Source of the DNA: an uncultured Clostridia bacterium
Lineage (GTDB): Bacteria > Bacillota > Clostridia > Christensenellales > Borkfalkiaceae
DNA: 64,000 nucleotides
Assembly (NCBI GenBank): GCA_947597925.1
Contig: CANQFA010000006.1
Location: 18,287-82,286, forward strand
Direction: 5' to 3'
Under the pieces are notes generated by a model. It was given only the letters and a program-made list of their open reading frames with translations. It was not told the DNA's origin and did no database searches. The translations under genes and the position numbers were made by a program. This document shows positions 23,907-32,263 of the stretch, in pieces; within the stretch, counting starts at the first letter, position 1; each line of letters starts with the position of its first letter.

Positions 23907-26900
23907 TTAAGGAAGGAGCGTGGGATTGGTAAGCTCATTGATGAGGGGCACAAGTTCGGAGATGGTGATGTCGTTGAGGTTTTCCACCTTGCGGTAGACC
24001 GTCTTGCCGTCGATGATGTGCTCAAAGCGGATCCCGTCGCTGCTGTGGCCGGCAACGGAGATCGAAAGGGCAGAGTAGGGGTCATCGGGTAGGATGCCGA
24101 AGAAGTAGAGCTTCCAGAGCGTCGTATCCGTGAGCGTACTATTGATCTCGGAGATATTCGTCGCCATCTCGGTGAGCTTGGGCCCTTCGGAGAAGACGAC
24201 CTTCCCGGGCATGCCTTCCACCGTCTTTTCATAACTTTCGTCAAATTCGTCGCGCGTCTCGCCCACTCTGTTGCCGAGGAGGAGGAACCACACGCCCGAG
24301 ACATAGCGGTCGAGTTTCTTTTCGCCGTCGAAGTAGGACGTGGTGATCTTTTCGTCGTCGAGGGCATAGGTCTTACTCTCGTCCCCGAGGTCGTAGTAGC
24401 GCTCCTCGAGGCGCACACGGGTGTAGTAATAGGCCTCGTCGCCGCTCAGGATGAGGTCCACTTCCTGCTCGCCGAGCTTCCATTTGCCTTCCGTTTCCGT
24501 GAGCGGGACGCCGTTCACGCTGTAGCCGCGGACCACCTTTTCCGCCTCGCCTCTGCTGCCATCCGCGAGATCGAAGTAGCCGTTTTCGTCGATGTCTTCC
24601 TCGGTGATGCCCTCGGGAAGGTCCGCATAGTCTATGATATCCTTGCCGCTTGCATCCTTCTTATAGAGGACCTGCTGATATTCGGCCTCCACGTCCACCG
24701 CGGTCTTCAGGTTGTAGTAGTAGCCCTCGTTGTCGCGGGAGACTTCGGAGGAGCTTGTCGCGCAGAGCTTGTAGAGGTCGCCCTCCTTCGCGAAGAAGCC
24801 CTTTCCGACCTCCGTACCGTCATAGTAGGTCTTTACCGTGAGGTTCTCGGGCGTATAGGCCTTGGGGAGGAAGTCGTTGCCATGGTGGCCTTCTTTGTTG
24901 TGGTTCTCGAAATACTCCTCGTAGAGTTTCTGATAGGTCTTTCCGTCCACGATCTCCATGTAGGAGAAGATCTCGTCGCCGAAGATGGTCGCTATGGTCA
25001 GGTTCTGGAGGTCGGCGGAGAGGGACTGCACGGTGCTGCCCGCGAGGCAGCGGAGGATGGTATTGCCGCTCACGTCGCCGAGGAGCTCCTCGAGGGTGAG
25101 CTCATTGATGCCCTCCTGCAGTCTGCCGATCTGCGTATCCTTGAGAGCCACGAGAATGCCATCTTCCCCTTCCCCGATGGTGATGACGTCGCCGAGGGTG
25201 AGGGACTCGATCTTCGAGGAGTCGGAGAGGTCGGAGATGCGCCAATTTCCGATGGCGCCGAGCAGGCCCGTCGCGCCCTCGGTGTCGATGATCTGGCCGA
25301 TGCGCAGCCGCTCGATGCGCTTCTGGTTGGAGAGGTCGGAGAGCTGCCAATCCCGCATCGCCTGCATGATGCCCGAGGAGCTTTCGTCGATCTCGAGGAT
25401 GTCGCCGAGTTTCAGGCTGTTGATGGTGTCCTCATCCTTGAGGTCTGCGACGGTCTTGTCCGCAAGCGCCTGCATGAGCTTGGAGTCGGTTGAGCCCTCC
25501 GCGGTGTCGATGCCGAGGAGCTCGCCGAGCTTGAGGCCGTTGATGGTCTCTTCGTCTTTGAGATCGCCGACCTTATAGCCCCCGAGTGTCTGCATGAGGC
25601 TGCTGGAGTCCTCGTTGACGCCGAGGATCTCGCCGACATTGAGTTTATTGATGGTCTCTTCCTCTTTGAGCTGGCCGACATTGTATTCCGCAAGCGCCTT
25701 CATGAGGCCGTTCGATTCCTCATTGACGCCGAGGATGTTGCCGACATTGAGACTGTTGATGGTCTCTTCTTCCTTGAGCTCGCCGACGGTGTGACCCGCA
25801 AGTTCCTTCATGAGGCCGCTCGTCTCGGGGTCGTCCTTGTCGACGTCGAGGATGTCGCCGATTTTGAGTTCGTCTATCTTTTCGGGCGTGGAGAGGTCCT
25901 TCAGCGTCCAATCTTTCATCGCCTGCATGAGGCCCGAGCTCTCCGAGTCGATCTCCATCACGTCGCCGATCTTCATGCCCTCGAGCACGTCCGCATCTTC
26001 CTTCGTGAGGTCTGCCACGGTGCGCTTGGGATAGAGGGAGCCGTCCGTCTTGTTGGGATCGGGCAGCATGCGGATGCCCGTGATGGGCCTTACGCCCTCC
26101 GCATCGGGTTCGCCATAGACATAGACGTATTTGCCGCCGCCGACGTATTGCAGGATCTCGTTGCCGTCCGCGTCCGTCACTTTTTCCGTCGCAAACTCAT
26201 ACTTGCCGCTCGTATCCTTCAGGTACTCGCCGTGCTCGTCCTTGGCCATCTCGTTGCCGTATGCGAGGTAGTGCATGAGCTTATCCGACTTGGGCGTGAC
26301 CTCCATGAGCGTCTCCACTTCCATCCGCTGGATGAGGTCATTGGAGTTCTCGGTGAGCTCGCCGATCGTAGTGGCGCTGTGGTCTTTGCGCATGACGACT
26401 TTGCCGTCCACGATGTCGTAGTCCTCGCCCTCCTTGCCGTAGCAGATGGAGAGCATGAGGGCATTATCCTTCTTGTCCTCTTCGGTGACGTCCGTCCCGA
26501 TGCCGAGCATGGTGCCGAGTTCGAGGTTGTTGATGAGGTCATTGGAGTTCTCGGTGAGGTCTCTGACCGTTTTGGCCTCGTGACCTTCTGCCATGACCAC
26601 TCTTCCCTTGCCGCCTTCCCATTCGATGGTATAGTCGGTGCCCTCGTTGCCGTAGGCGATGGAGTACATGAGGGTATTGCTCTCGTAGTCCTCCTCGGTG
26701 AAGCCGCTCGCGATGCCGAGCATGGTGCCGAGCTCGAGAGAATTGATGAGGTCATTGGAGTTCTCGGTGAGGTCTCTGACCGTTTTGGCCTCGTGGCCTT
26801 CCGCCATGACCACTCTGCCCTTGCCGCCTTCCCATTCGATGGTATAGTCGGTGCCCTCATTGCCGTAGGCGATGGAGTACATGAGGGTATTGCTCTCGTA

Positions 26901-28226
26901 GTCCTCCTCGGTGAAGCCGCTCGCGATGCCGAGCATGGCGCCGAGTTGCAGCCCGTTGACGATGCTGTTTGCATCCTGCGTGAGCCCTTCGATGGTAGTG
27001 GGGTACTGCGCGGCATGTGCGGGGAGCATCTTGACGACGTCGTTTTCCACCGTGTAGTCGACGCCCTCGACGCCGTAGCAGAGGGAGTACATGAGCGCGT
27101 TATTTTTGAGGTTCTCCGCCGTCGCCTTGGTGTCGATGCCGAGTATGGTGCCCAGTTCCAGTCCGTAGACAACGGCATTGGAGTTATGGATGAGGTCGCC
27201 GATCGCGGTGGGGTACACGAAGCCTTCGCTGCCCGCCTTGTCGGTGAGGACGACGATGCGGCCGTCCTCCACGCGGTAGTCGACATCCCGCTTGCCGTAG
27301 GAGAGGGCATAGAGGATAGCGTTGTCCTCGAGCTTCTTGTCGGTGACTTCCGTCGCGATGCCGAGCACGGAGCCGAGGCGGAGGCCCTCGAAGACGCCCA
27401 TGATGTCGGCGCCGTTTTCATTCAGGAGGTCGCCTACCTTCAGGGGCGCCCTGCCCGCGGGAAGGGGAACGATCTTCCCCTCGGCGTCATAGGTAAAGTC
27501 CACGCCTTCATCGCCGTAGCAGATGGAGAGGAGCAGAGGGCCCGAGCCCTCCTTGAGCTGCGCCACCTTGCCGATCTCAATGCCCTTGGCGACATCTTCG
27601 AGGAGATAGTCGCGGTACTGCGCAAAGGGGGTCGTCTTGAGCGTGTCATAATTGATGACAATGCCGTAGGGGGAGATGAATTCATCGAGTTTTGCGAGCC
27701 CCTTGTCCACAAGAGGGGTATATTTTGCGAGATCCTCGAGGCCGAAATTTTGGAAGTCCATGCCCGAGAAATCTTCCATCACGGTGGAGAGCAGGCCGAA
27801 GACGGACTTGTCGAGATAGTCGGAATTCAAATAGTCTTCCGCCTTTTCGCCGAGGAGATCTTTCAGCTTGATGCCCGAGCCGACGAACCAGCCCACGCCG
27901 AAGAGCCCGCCCAGCGAGAAGATCATCCCGAGCAGGAAGGCGAGACAGATCGCCAGCACACTGCGGAATCTGCCGCGGGGCATGTAGTGGGCGCGGGGGT
28001 AGATCTTCCCCTCGGCCACGAGGCGCTTTTCGAGACGGATCTTGGAGCGGTCGGAGAGATATTCCTCCTTTTCGCGCTCTACGGGAATGGCGGGCGCGGG
28101 GTCGCCCCACTCGTCCACTGCCTCCTCGATGCGGGGGTCTGCGGGAAGCTTTTTCTTCTTCCTTACGGGGTCGCCCCATTCGTCGACTTCGAACTCTTCG
28201 TCCCTTTGATCGCCGTTCTTTGCCAT
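23907..28226 (-). CDS. Giant membrane-anchored tandem-repeat protein, function unknown
   Basis: 1439 aa, no family recognised. Order: acidic/basic cytoplasmic N-terminus with VDEWGDP twice (14-20 and 37-43); one strong TM segment about 89-117; then an exported body. Residues about 262-642 carry 60-71-residue repeats with the core LTENSNDLINSLELGTMLGI followed by a YGNEGTDYT-like strand segment; residues about 739-1055 carry shorter 35-residue repeats with the core EETINSLNVGNILGV. Both types share an L-x-L-G-x-(I/M/L)-L-G-I ending, suggesting one ancestral unit. The last 380 residues are non-repetitive and Tyr/Asp-rich. Start ATG 28226 has GAGGTAG upstream. It could be a surface stalk or envelope protein; inference only. 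Confidence 0.75.
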   Translation of the reverse strand: MAKNGDQRDEEFEVDEWGDPVRKKKKLPADPRIEEAVDEWGDPAPAIPVEREKEEYLSDRSKIRLEKRLVAEGKIYPRAHYMPRGRFRSVLAICLAFLLGMIFSLGGLFGVGWFVGSGIKLKDLLGEKAEDYLNSDYLDKSVFGLLSTVMEDFSGMDFQNFGLEDLAKYTPLVDKGLAKLDEFISPYGIVINYDTLKTTPFAQYRDYLLEDVAKGIEIGKVAQLKEGSGPLLLSICYGDEGVDFTYDAEGKIVPLPAGRAPLKVGDLLNENGADIMGVFEGLRLGSVLGIATEVTDKKLEDNAILYALSYGKRDVDYRVEDGRIVVLTDKAGSEGFVYPTAIGDLIHNSNAVVYGLELGTILGIDTKATAENLKNNALMYSLCYGVEGVDYTVENDVVKMLPAHAAQYPTTIEGLTQDANSIVNGLQLGAMLGIASGFTEEDYESNTLMYSIAYGNEGTDYTIEWEGGKGRVVMAEGHEAKTVRDLTENSNDLINSLELGTMLGIASGFTEEDYESNTLMYSIAYGNEGTDYTIEWEGGKGRVVMAEGHEAKTVRDLTENSNDLINNLELGTMLGIGTDVTEEDKKDNALMLSICYGKEGEDYDIVDGKVVMRKDHSATTIGELTENSNDLIQRMEVETLMEVTPKSDKLMHYLAYGNEMAKDEHGEYLKDTSGKYEFATEKVTDADGNEILQYVGGGKYVYVYGEPDAEGVRPITGIRMLPDPNKTDGSLYPKRTVADLTKEDADVLEGMKIGDVMEIDSESSGLMQAMKDWTLKDLSTPEKIDELKIGDILDVDKDDPETSGLMKELAGHTVGELKEEETINSLNVGNILGVNEESNGLMKALAEYNVGQLKEEETINKLNVGEILGVNEDSSSLMQTLGGYKVGDLKDEETINGLKLGELLGIDTAEGSTDSKLMQALADKTVADLKDEDTINSLKLGDILEIDESSSGIMQAMRDWQLSDLSNQKRIERLRIGQIIDTEGATGLLGAIGNWRISDLSDSSKIESLTLGDVITIGEGEDGILVALKDTQIGRLQEGINELTLEELLGDVSGNTILRCLAGSTVQSLSADLQNLTIATIFGDEIFSYMEIVDGKTYQKLYEEYFENHNKEGHHGNDFLPKAYTPENLTVKTYYDGTEVGKGFFAKEGDLYKLCATSSSEVSRDNEGYYYNLKTAVDVEAEYQQVLYKKDASGKDIIDYADLPEGITEEDIDENGYFDLADGSRGEAEKVVRGYSVNGVPLTETEGKWKLGEQEVDLILSGDEAYYYTRVRLEERYYDLGDESKTYALDDEKITTSYFDGEKKLDRYVSGVWFLLLGNRVGETRDEFDESYEKTVEGMPGKVVFSEGPKLTEMATNISEINSTLTDTTLWKLYFFGILPDDPYSALSISVAGHSSDGIRFEHIIDGKTVYRKVENLNDITISELVPLINELTNPTLLP
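26521..26946. repeat. Two adjacent near-identical 213-bp coding repeats
   Basis: Segments 26521-26733 and 26734-26946 are almost identical at the DNA level and each encodes one 71-residue unit of the giant repeat protein. The high identity compared with the other units points to a recent duplication or gene conversion. Confidence 0.88.
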
Positions 28227-28259
28227 ACTGCTACCTCACGTTTTGTTACTTATGTGTCT

Positions 28260-28288
28260 ATTATAATACATCCGCGCGCAAAATGCAA
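28260..28288 (-). promoter_or_regulatory. Promoter of the giant repeat-protein gene
   Basis: Minus strand TTGCAT (28283-28288), 17 bases, TATAAT (28260-28265). Confidence 0.8.
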
Positions 28289-28327
28289 GTACTTTTGCGA
28301 ATAACTTGGAAAGCCGAAAAATGTCGC

Positions 28328-29689
28328 TCAGAAGGCGCCGCTCTCCACGAGCGCCCTTACGCGGGCGGCGAGGAGGTCGTGGTCGTTTTTTGCGCCGTCC
28401 GGGGTGCACTCCGCGACGAGCAGATCCAGACATGCCCCCGTCCTTTCGGGCGGAACGCCGAGGGAGATGACCTCTCTTGCACCTATCTTGAGCTCCTTTG
28501 CCGAGAAGGGAACGCCCTCCCTTTTCATCTCCTCGAGGATCTTTTTCCACTTCACCACGGCGGGCGCGGGGGAGGGATCCTCCTTGCAGGCGGTGTAGTC
28601 GGCCTGCTTGAGGGCAAAGAGGAGGGGGAGGCGGGCGCCTATCTCCACGAGCTCGCGGCGGACCTTTTGCTCGCGCATCTTGCAGTCGAGGTCGCGCATG
28701 TGCATCCCGACGAGGTACACGGTCTCCTCCGTGAGCGCGCGGGGGGCCTTCAGACGGGTGAGGATGTCGCGGGCAATGCGCATCCCTTCGTCGGCATGGG
28801 CGTGGAAATTTCCGTCGCGAAGGAAGCAAAAGGGCTTGCCCACGTCATGGAGAAGGGCCGCCCAGCGGACGGCAGGGAGGGCGTGACGGACACAGCGGAA
28901 GGAGTGCTCGAGGACGTCGTAGTCATGGAAATCTTTGCGCTGTTCCATTCCTTTTCCGAGGGCGAGCTCGGGCATGGTATGGTCCAAGACGGTCGTATCC
29001 CGCAGAATGCACAGTCCGCGGTAGCCCGCCTCGGCATCTCCGTGCACGGCGTCGGCATGCAAGATGGCATCGTATTCGTGAAAGATGCGCTCGGGCACGA
29101 TGTCCTCGATGAGCGCGGCATTTTCGCGGGCGCCCGCAAGGCAGGCTTCGTCGGGAGAGAACCCCGTCTGTGCGGAGAGGCGGGCGAGGCGCAGGAGGCG
29201 GAGGCCGTCTTCGCCGAAGACGCGGGCGGGCTCCCTCACCGTGCGGAAGATGCGCCTCCCGATGTCTCCGATCCCGCCGAGGGGGTCGGCATATTCGTCC
29301 CTTGCGATGTCATAGTACACGGCATTTGCGCAGAAGTCGCGGCGGCGGGCATCGAGTCCGATGTCCTCGGTGAACTCCGTGCCGCTCGGCGTGTGCAGGC
29401 CGCGCACATAGCGGTCGGAGCGGAAGCGGGCAAATTCGTACCCCCGTCCCTCGTCGTCCGTGAACTTCACGGTGCCCGTATTGCGGTAGACGTTTCGGGC
29501 ATGGATGCCGCATGTTTCGCATGCCGAAATGACGTCGTCTTCCCCGAGGGGGGAGGCGAGGTCCCAGTCCGTCTCTTCGGTGAGGGGATAGCCCGCGAGA
29601 AAGTCGCGGACGCTTCCTCCCACCACATAGAGGGGAGCGTGCAGTTTTTCCGCCGCGGCGCGCAGCCGCGCGGGGATGAAGTCTCTCAT
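28328..29689 (-). CDS. cca: CCA-adding tRNA nucleotidyltransferase with HD domain
   Basis: Adds or repairs the 3'-CCA end of tRNA. The nucleotidyltransferase head shows GGSVRDFLAG and the metal-binding TDWDLAS (residues about 20-45), then the RRDFCANAVYYD and GEDGLRLLRLARL motifs of the family; an HD domain with ALLHDVGKPF follows. 453 aa from ATG 29689. The frame reaches further upstream to a TTG at 29815, but that would read through the promoter. The substrate could be full CCA or only part; the domain layout fits the complete enzyme. Confidence 0.9.
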   Translation of the reverse strand: MRDFIPARLRAAAEKLHAPLYVVGGSVRDFLAGYPLTEETDWDLASPLGEDDVISACETCGIHARNVYRNTGTVKFTDDEGRGYEFARFRSDRYVRGLHTPSGTEFTEDIGLDARRRDFCANAVYYDIARDEYADPLGGIGDIGRRIFRTVREPARVFGEDGLRLLRLARLSAQTGFSPDEACLAGARENAALIEDIVPERIFHEYDAILHADAVHGDAEAGYRGLCILRDTTVLDHTMPELALGKGMEQRKDFHDYDVLEHSFRCVRHALPAVRWAALLHDVGKPFCFLRDGNFHAHADEGMRIARDILTRLKAPRALTEETVYLVGMHMRDLDCKMREQKVRRELVEIGARLPLLFALKQADYTACKEDPSPAPAVVKWKKILEEMKREGVPFSAKELKIGAREVISLGVPPERTGACLDLLVAECTPDGAKNDHDLLAARVRALVESGAF

Positions 29690-29718
29690 AATGCCTTCCG
29701 AAAGTTTTTTCCGAAAAC

Positions 29719-29747
29719 AGTATAGCAGATTCCGAAAAAAATTGCAA
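29719..29747 (-). promoter_or_regulatory. Promoter of cca, sharing its -35 with a divergent promoter
   Basis: Minus strand TTGCAA (29742-29747), 17 bases, TATACT (29719-29724). The -35 hexamer is a palindrome and is also the -35 of the plus-strand promoter. Confidence 0.75.
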
Positions 29748-29770
29748 TTCCCGTGAGAATCATGTATAAT
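29742..29770 (+). promoter_or_regulatory. Promoter of the PAS-PP2C gene, sharing its -35
   Basis: Plus strand TTGCAA (29742-29747), 17 bases, TATAAT (29765-29770). Uses the same six base pairs as the cca promoter in the opposite direction. Confidence 0.8.
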
Positions 29771-29808
29771 AAAAGAACGGAGAAAATTTTCTCCCGCATC
29801 GGAGGAAT

Positions 29809-30864
29809 ATGGCAAATCTCTATAAAGACGTCTTAGACAGCCTGCCCACGGCCACCATCGTGCTGGACAAGGGCTATAAAGTGCTCTTCGTCAACCGCGC
29901 CTTCGGAGAATATTTCCGCACGGGCAAGACGCGCGGGAGCCTCCGCGACGTCACCGCATGCGGCGAGCGCGAGGGAAAGTGCGGCGAGGGGGTGCGCTGT
30001 GCCTATTGTGAGCTGCGCAACCTTTTCGGTGAGGTGATGCGGGAGGGAAAGACTGCCTTCCGCAACATCATCCTGCGCAGCGGGGAGGACGGCCTCGCCC
30101 TCCGCATGAAGGTCATGCCCCTCGGCGAGCACTTCCTCGGCGTCGTCGACAATGCCTATGAGACGGAGATCGCCCGCGAGATGAACTCCGCGCAGAATAT
30201 CCAGCAGCGCCTCCTCCCGCCCGTCTCACCCAAGGGCGGCGTGCCCTATTCCTTTACCTACATTCCCTGCCGTGAGATAGGGGGAGACCTCCCCGATGTC
30301 TATGCGGCGGGCGGCGACACCATGGGCTTTCTCGCCGACGTCTCGGGAAAAGGCGTGGCGGCGGGCATGCTCTCTGCCTTTGTCAAGGCGGGATGGGACC
30401 GCAGTGAGACCTCGCCCGCGCGCGCCATCACGGGGCTCAATGCCAAGTTTCAGGAGCTCAACCTCGATGAGCGGTCCTATATCACGGCGGCGGCGGTGCG
30501 CATCGAGAAGACGGGCCGCCTCGTCTATTGCTTCGCGGGGCACAATGCCCCCATGCTCCTCAAGCGGGGAGAGAATATCGCCGAGATAGAGGGGAGTTCG
30601 CCCCCCGTCTCCACCTGGGTCCCCGACTTCCGCTACGAGGACCGCGTCATTCCCTATGAAAAGGGGGACCTTCTCGTCCTTCTGACCGACGGCGTCACGG
30701 AGAGCCGCAGTCCGCGCGGCGAGCAGTTCGGCGTGGAGAGGGTGGAGGAGATCCTGCACCGCTCCGAAAATGCCGAGCGCTTCATCGAGCGGCTGAAGGC
30801 GGCCCTCAAGCGCTTCTGCGGGACCTTTTCGGACGACATCACCGCCATTGCCTTTGACTTATAA
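29809..30864 (+). CDS. PAS-PP2C (RsbU/SpoIIE-type) serine phosphatase
   Basis: Soluble 351-aa regulator. Residues 1-125 form a PAS-like sensor containing four close cysteines (C51, C58, C64, C67) that could hold a metal or cluster or act as a redox switch. Residues 150-350 are the PP2C phosphatase with GGDLPDV, ADVSGKGVAAGM, TDGVTES and DDITAIA, the metal-binding aspartates of the RsbU/SpoIIE family, which dephosphorylate anti-anti-sigma proteins. No cognate anti-sigma or STAS gene is next to it. Start fixed by GGAGGAAT directly before ATG. Confidence 0.9.
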   Translation: MANLYKDVLDSLPTATIVLDKGYKVLFVNRAFGEYFRTGKTRGSLRDVTACGEREGKCGEGVRCAYCELRNLFGEVMREGKTAFRNIILRSGEDGLALRMKVMPLGEHFLGVVDNAYETEIAREMNSAQNIQQRLLPPVSPKGGVPYSFTYIPCREIGGDLPDVYAAGGDTMGFLADVSGKGVAAGMLSAFVKAGWDRSETSPARAITGLNAKFQELNLDERSYITAAAVRIEKTGRLVYCFAGHNAPMLLKRGENIAEIEGSSPPVSTWVPDFRYEDRVIPYEKGDLLVLLTDGVTESRSPRGEQFGVERVEEILHRSENAERFIERLKAALKRFCGTFSDDITAIAFDL

Positions 30865-30890
30865 AAAGAGCCGTCTCGCACGGAGACGGC
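30862..30890 (-). terminator. Terminator of the XRE-membrane gene
   Basis: GCCGTCTC/GAGACGGC, 8 perfect pairs (30870-30877 with 30883-30890), with a T-run on the minus strand (A's at 30863-30868). Confidence 0.75.
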
Positions 30891-30904
30891 ATGTGGAGTT
30901 TCTG

Positions 30905-31343
30905 CTATACGCCTGCGATCGGGGTGAGGATCGCCGCGATGATGCTGATGAGGAGCCCCCCCAGCGACAGACCGAGCCCGATGAGGGCCCGTATGAGCTC
31001 GGCCTCCTTCTCTCTCGAGAGGGGACGCCGCCTCTTTCGCCCGGATGTCGCTTCCTCGGCTTCGGGTGCCTCCGATCGGATCTCTCCGGTCTCGGTTTGC
31101 TCCTCTTCGGCTTCGGACGCATGCCTGCGCCTCGCGCTCCTTCGAGCGGGCATAGAGTGCTTCTGCGGTAGTCCCGAGGGCGGCGGCTATGGTCTTGGCG
31201 AGTTCGGACGAGACGCGCACGGAGGACTGCTCCCAGCGCTGCACGGCGGACTTCGAGACGAAGATCTGCTGTGCAAATTCTCTGAGGGAAAGCCCCTGCT
31301 CCTCCCTTAGTTCTCTGAGAAGTTTTCCGTCGATCCGATCCAT
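30905..31343 (-). pseudogene. Frameshifted XRE helix-turn-helix protein with C-terminal TM segment
   Basis: The N-terminal part (from ATG 31343, GGGAGAG upstream) encodes an XRE DNA-binding domain (LRELREEQGLSLREFAQQIF, then SAVQRWEQ) to about residue 75. The natural continuation, an Glu/Arg-rich linker and a hydrophobic segment near LIGLGLSLGGLLISIIAAIL, lies in another frame that is open from 31153 to the stop at 30905. The two frames join only if one base is gained or lost between about 31153 and 31110. This may be a real mutation, a sequencing error or recoding. A 1-TM XRE protein would be a membrane-tethered regulator. Own promoter and terminator. Confidence 0.6.
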
Positions 31344-31377
31344 CTTCTCTCCCTCTTTCGGTACGATATCCGTCTCT

Positions 31378-31406
31378 ATGATAGCACATTTTGCGCGATT
31401 TTGCAA
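31378..31406 (-). promoter_or_regulatory. Promoter of the XRE-membrane gene
   Basis: Minus strand TTGCAA (31401-31406), 17 bases, TATCAT (31378-31383). Confidence 0.7.
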
Positions 31407-31453
31407 CAGAATCGCATGCAAAGGCAGCGGATATCATAAAAAAACTCAAAGAT

Positions 31454-31515
31454 GGGACAAGAGCGGGACAAAACGGGACAAAAATGGGACAAAACGGGAC
31501 AAAATCGGGACGCCT
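31454..31515 (+). repeat. Six helically phased direct repeats before a promoter
   Basis: GGGACA begins at 31454, 31465, 31475, 31486, 31496 and 31507 (the last copy reads GGGACG), mostly followed by AAAA. The spacings are 11, 10, 11, 10 and 11, i.e. one per helical turn. They end about 10 bases before a -35 box. This could be a multi-site operator or an A-tract curved-DNA element. Confidence 0.8.
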
Positions 31516-31521
31516 ACGGGG

Positions 31522-31550
31522 TTGACATTTTCGAAAAATCGTGGTAAAAT
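31522..31550 (+). promoter_or_regulatory. Promoter of the 82-aa membrane protein gene
   Basis: TTGACA (31522-31527), 17 bases, TAAAAT (31545-31550), just downstream of the phased repeats. Confidence 0.82.
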
Positions 31551-31579
31551 CATTTTAGAAATCCAAGAAGAGATGAATT

Positions 31580-31828
31580 ATGTCTACGGGGAAGAAGATA
31601 CTCATCATCATTAATGTGATTGCGGGGGTCGTGCTGTTTCTTGCGTCGATATTCATGAGCCTGATAGCGACGGAGGGGATAATGCCATTTACGTTTATTC
31701 CCCAATTCCTGTATAGCCAGTGCGCCTTTACCTTCATGTCCCTCATCGTCTACTACCTCGCGCGCATCGCCGTGGCACTCGAGACCCTCGACAGCGACCC
31801 GAAAGAGGACCCTCCCGAAAAAAAGTGA
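31580..31828 (+). CDS. Small membrane protein, 82 aa, unknown function
   Basis: Two hydrophobic segments (about residues 6-27 and 45-66) and a charged C-terminal tail rich in Asp, Glu, Pro and Lys. No family recognised. It is a single-gene unit with its own consensus promoter preceded by six phased repeats and a strong terminator. The RBS AAGAAGAG is modest. The unusual upstream array suggests regulated expression; the neighbouring membrane-tethered XRE gene is one candidate regulator, by proximity only. Confidence 0.7.
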   Translation: MSTGKKILIIINVIAGVVLFLASIFMSLIATEGIMPFTFIPQFLYSQCAFTFMSLIVYYLARIAVALETLDSDPKEDPPEKK

Positions 31829-31868
31829 CCTCTTCTCTCTTGAGACATATTCCGGACACTGAAAAAGA

Positions 31869-31896
31869 CCGACTCTTGCGAGTCGGCCTTTTCTTT
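31869..31896 (+). terminator. Terminator of the 82-aa membrane protein gene
   Basis: CCGACTC-TTGC-GAGTCGG (31869-31886) followed by TTTTCTTTT. Confidence 0.85.
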
Positions 31897-31903
31897 TCGT
31901 TTC

Positions 31904-32143
31904 TCAGTCCTCAAGGAAGAGCTTGTTGTTGAGGGCGATCCAGATCGCGTCGAGAATGGTGAGGATCCAGAATTCACCGAACAGGGTGATCACAAGAGCC
32001 ATCACGAGGTTGACGACGGAGGTCTTCTTCAGGAATGCCGACCAACGGACGAGAAGGTCCATGATCCAGCCGACGAGCGGGATGATCAGCAAGATGATCT
32101 GAAGGATCTTACTCTGCTTGTGGAACCAATTGTCAAAGTTCAT
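31904..32143 (-). CDS. Small membrane protein, 79 aa, unknown function
   Basis: Two long hydrophobic segments (about residues 14-32 and 42-70) with a short Arg/Lys loop between (RWSAFLKKTS), suggesting a helical hairpin in the membrane with the loop inside. No family recognised. Own promoter; AAAGGAG upstream of ATG 32143. It converges on the 82-aa membrane gene; the two share size and topology but no clear sequence similarity. Confidence 0.7.
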   Translation of the reverse strand: MNFDNWFHKQSKILQIILLIIPLVGWIMDLLVRWSAFLKKTSVVNLVMALVITLFGEFWILTILDAIWIALNNKLFLED

Positions 32144-32181
32144 AGTGCCAGAATCTCCTTTTATGAATTTTTTCTAATCTT

Positions 32182-32210
32182 ATTCTACACATTCCTCTCG
32201 CAAATGTCAA
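32182..32210 (-). promoter_or_regulatory. Promoter of the 79-aa membrane protein gene
   Basis: Minus strand TTGACA (32205-32210), 17 bases, TAGAAT (32182-32187). Confidence 0.8.
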
Positions 32211-32263
32211 GGGATTCGCGAAAATTTTTCCGAAAAATCTTGTCGGGCTCGCGCGGGCGCGCG

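Noticed and set aside
25791..28304. An 837-codon open frame opposite the giant repeat-protein gene
   Set aside because: It inherits the repeats of the other strand, ends across that gene's promoter and has no recognisable start site.
31454..31515. CRISPR array
   Set aside because: Repeats are only about 6-9 bp with 10-11 bp period and no spacers; they are promoter-proximal direct repeats. No cas genes are present.
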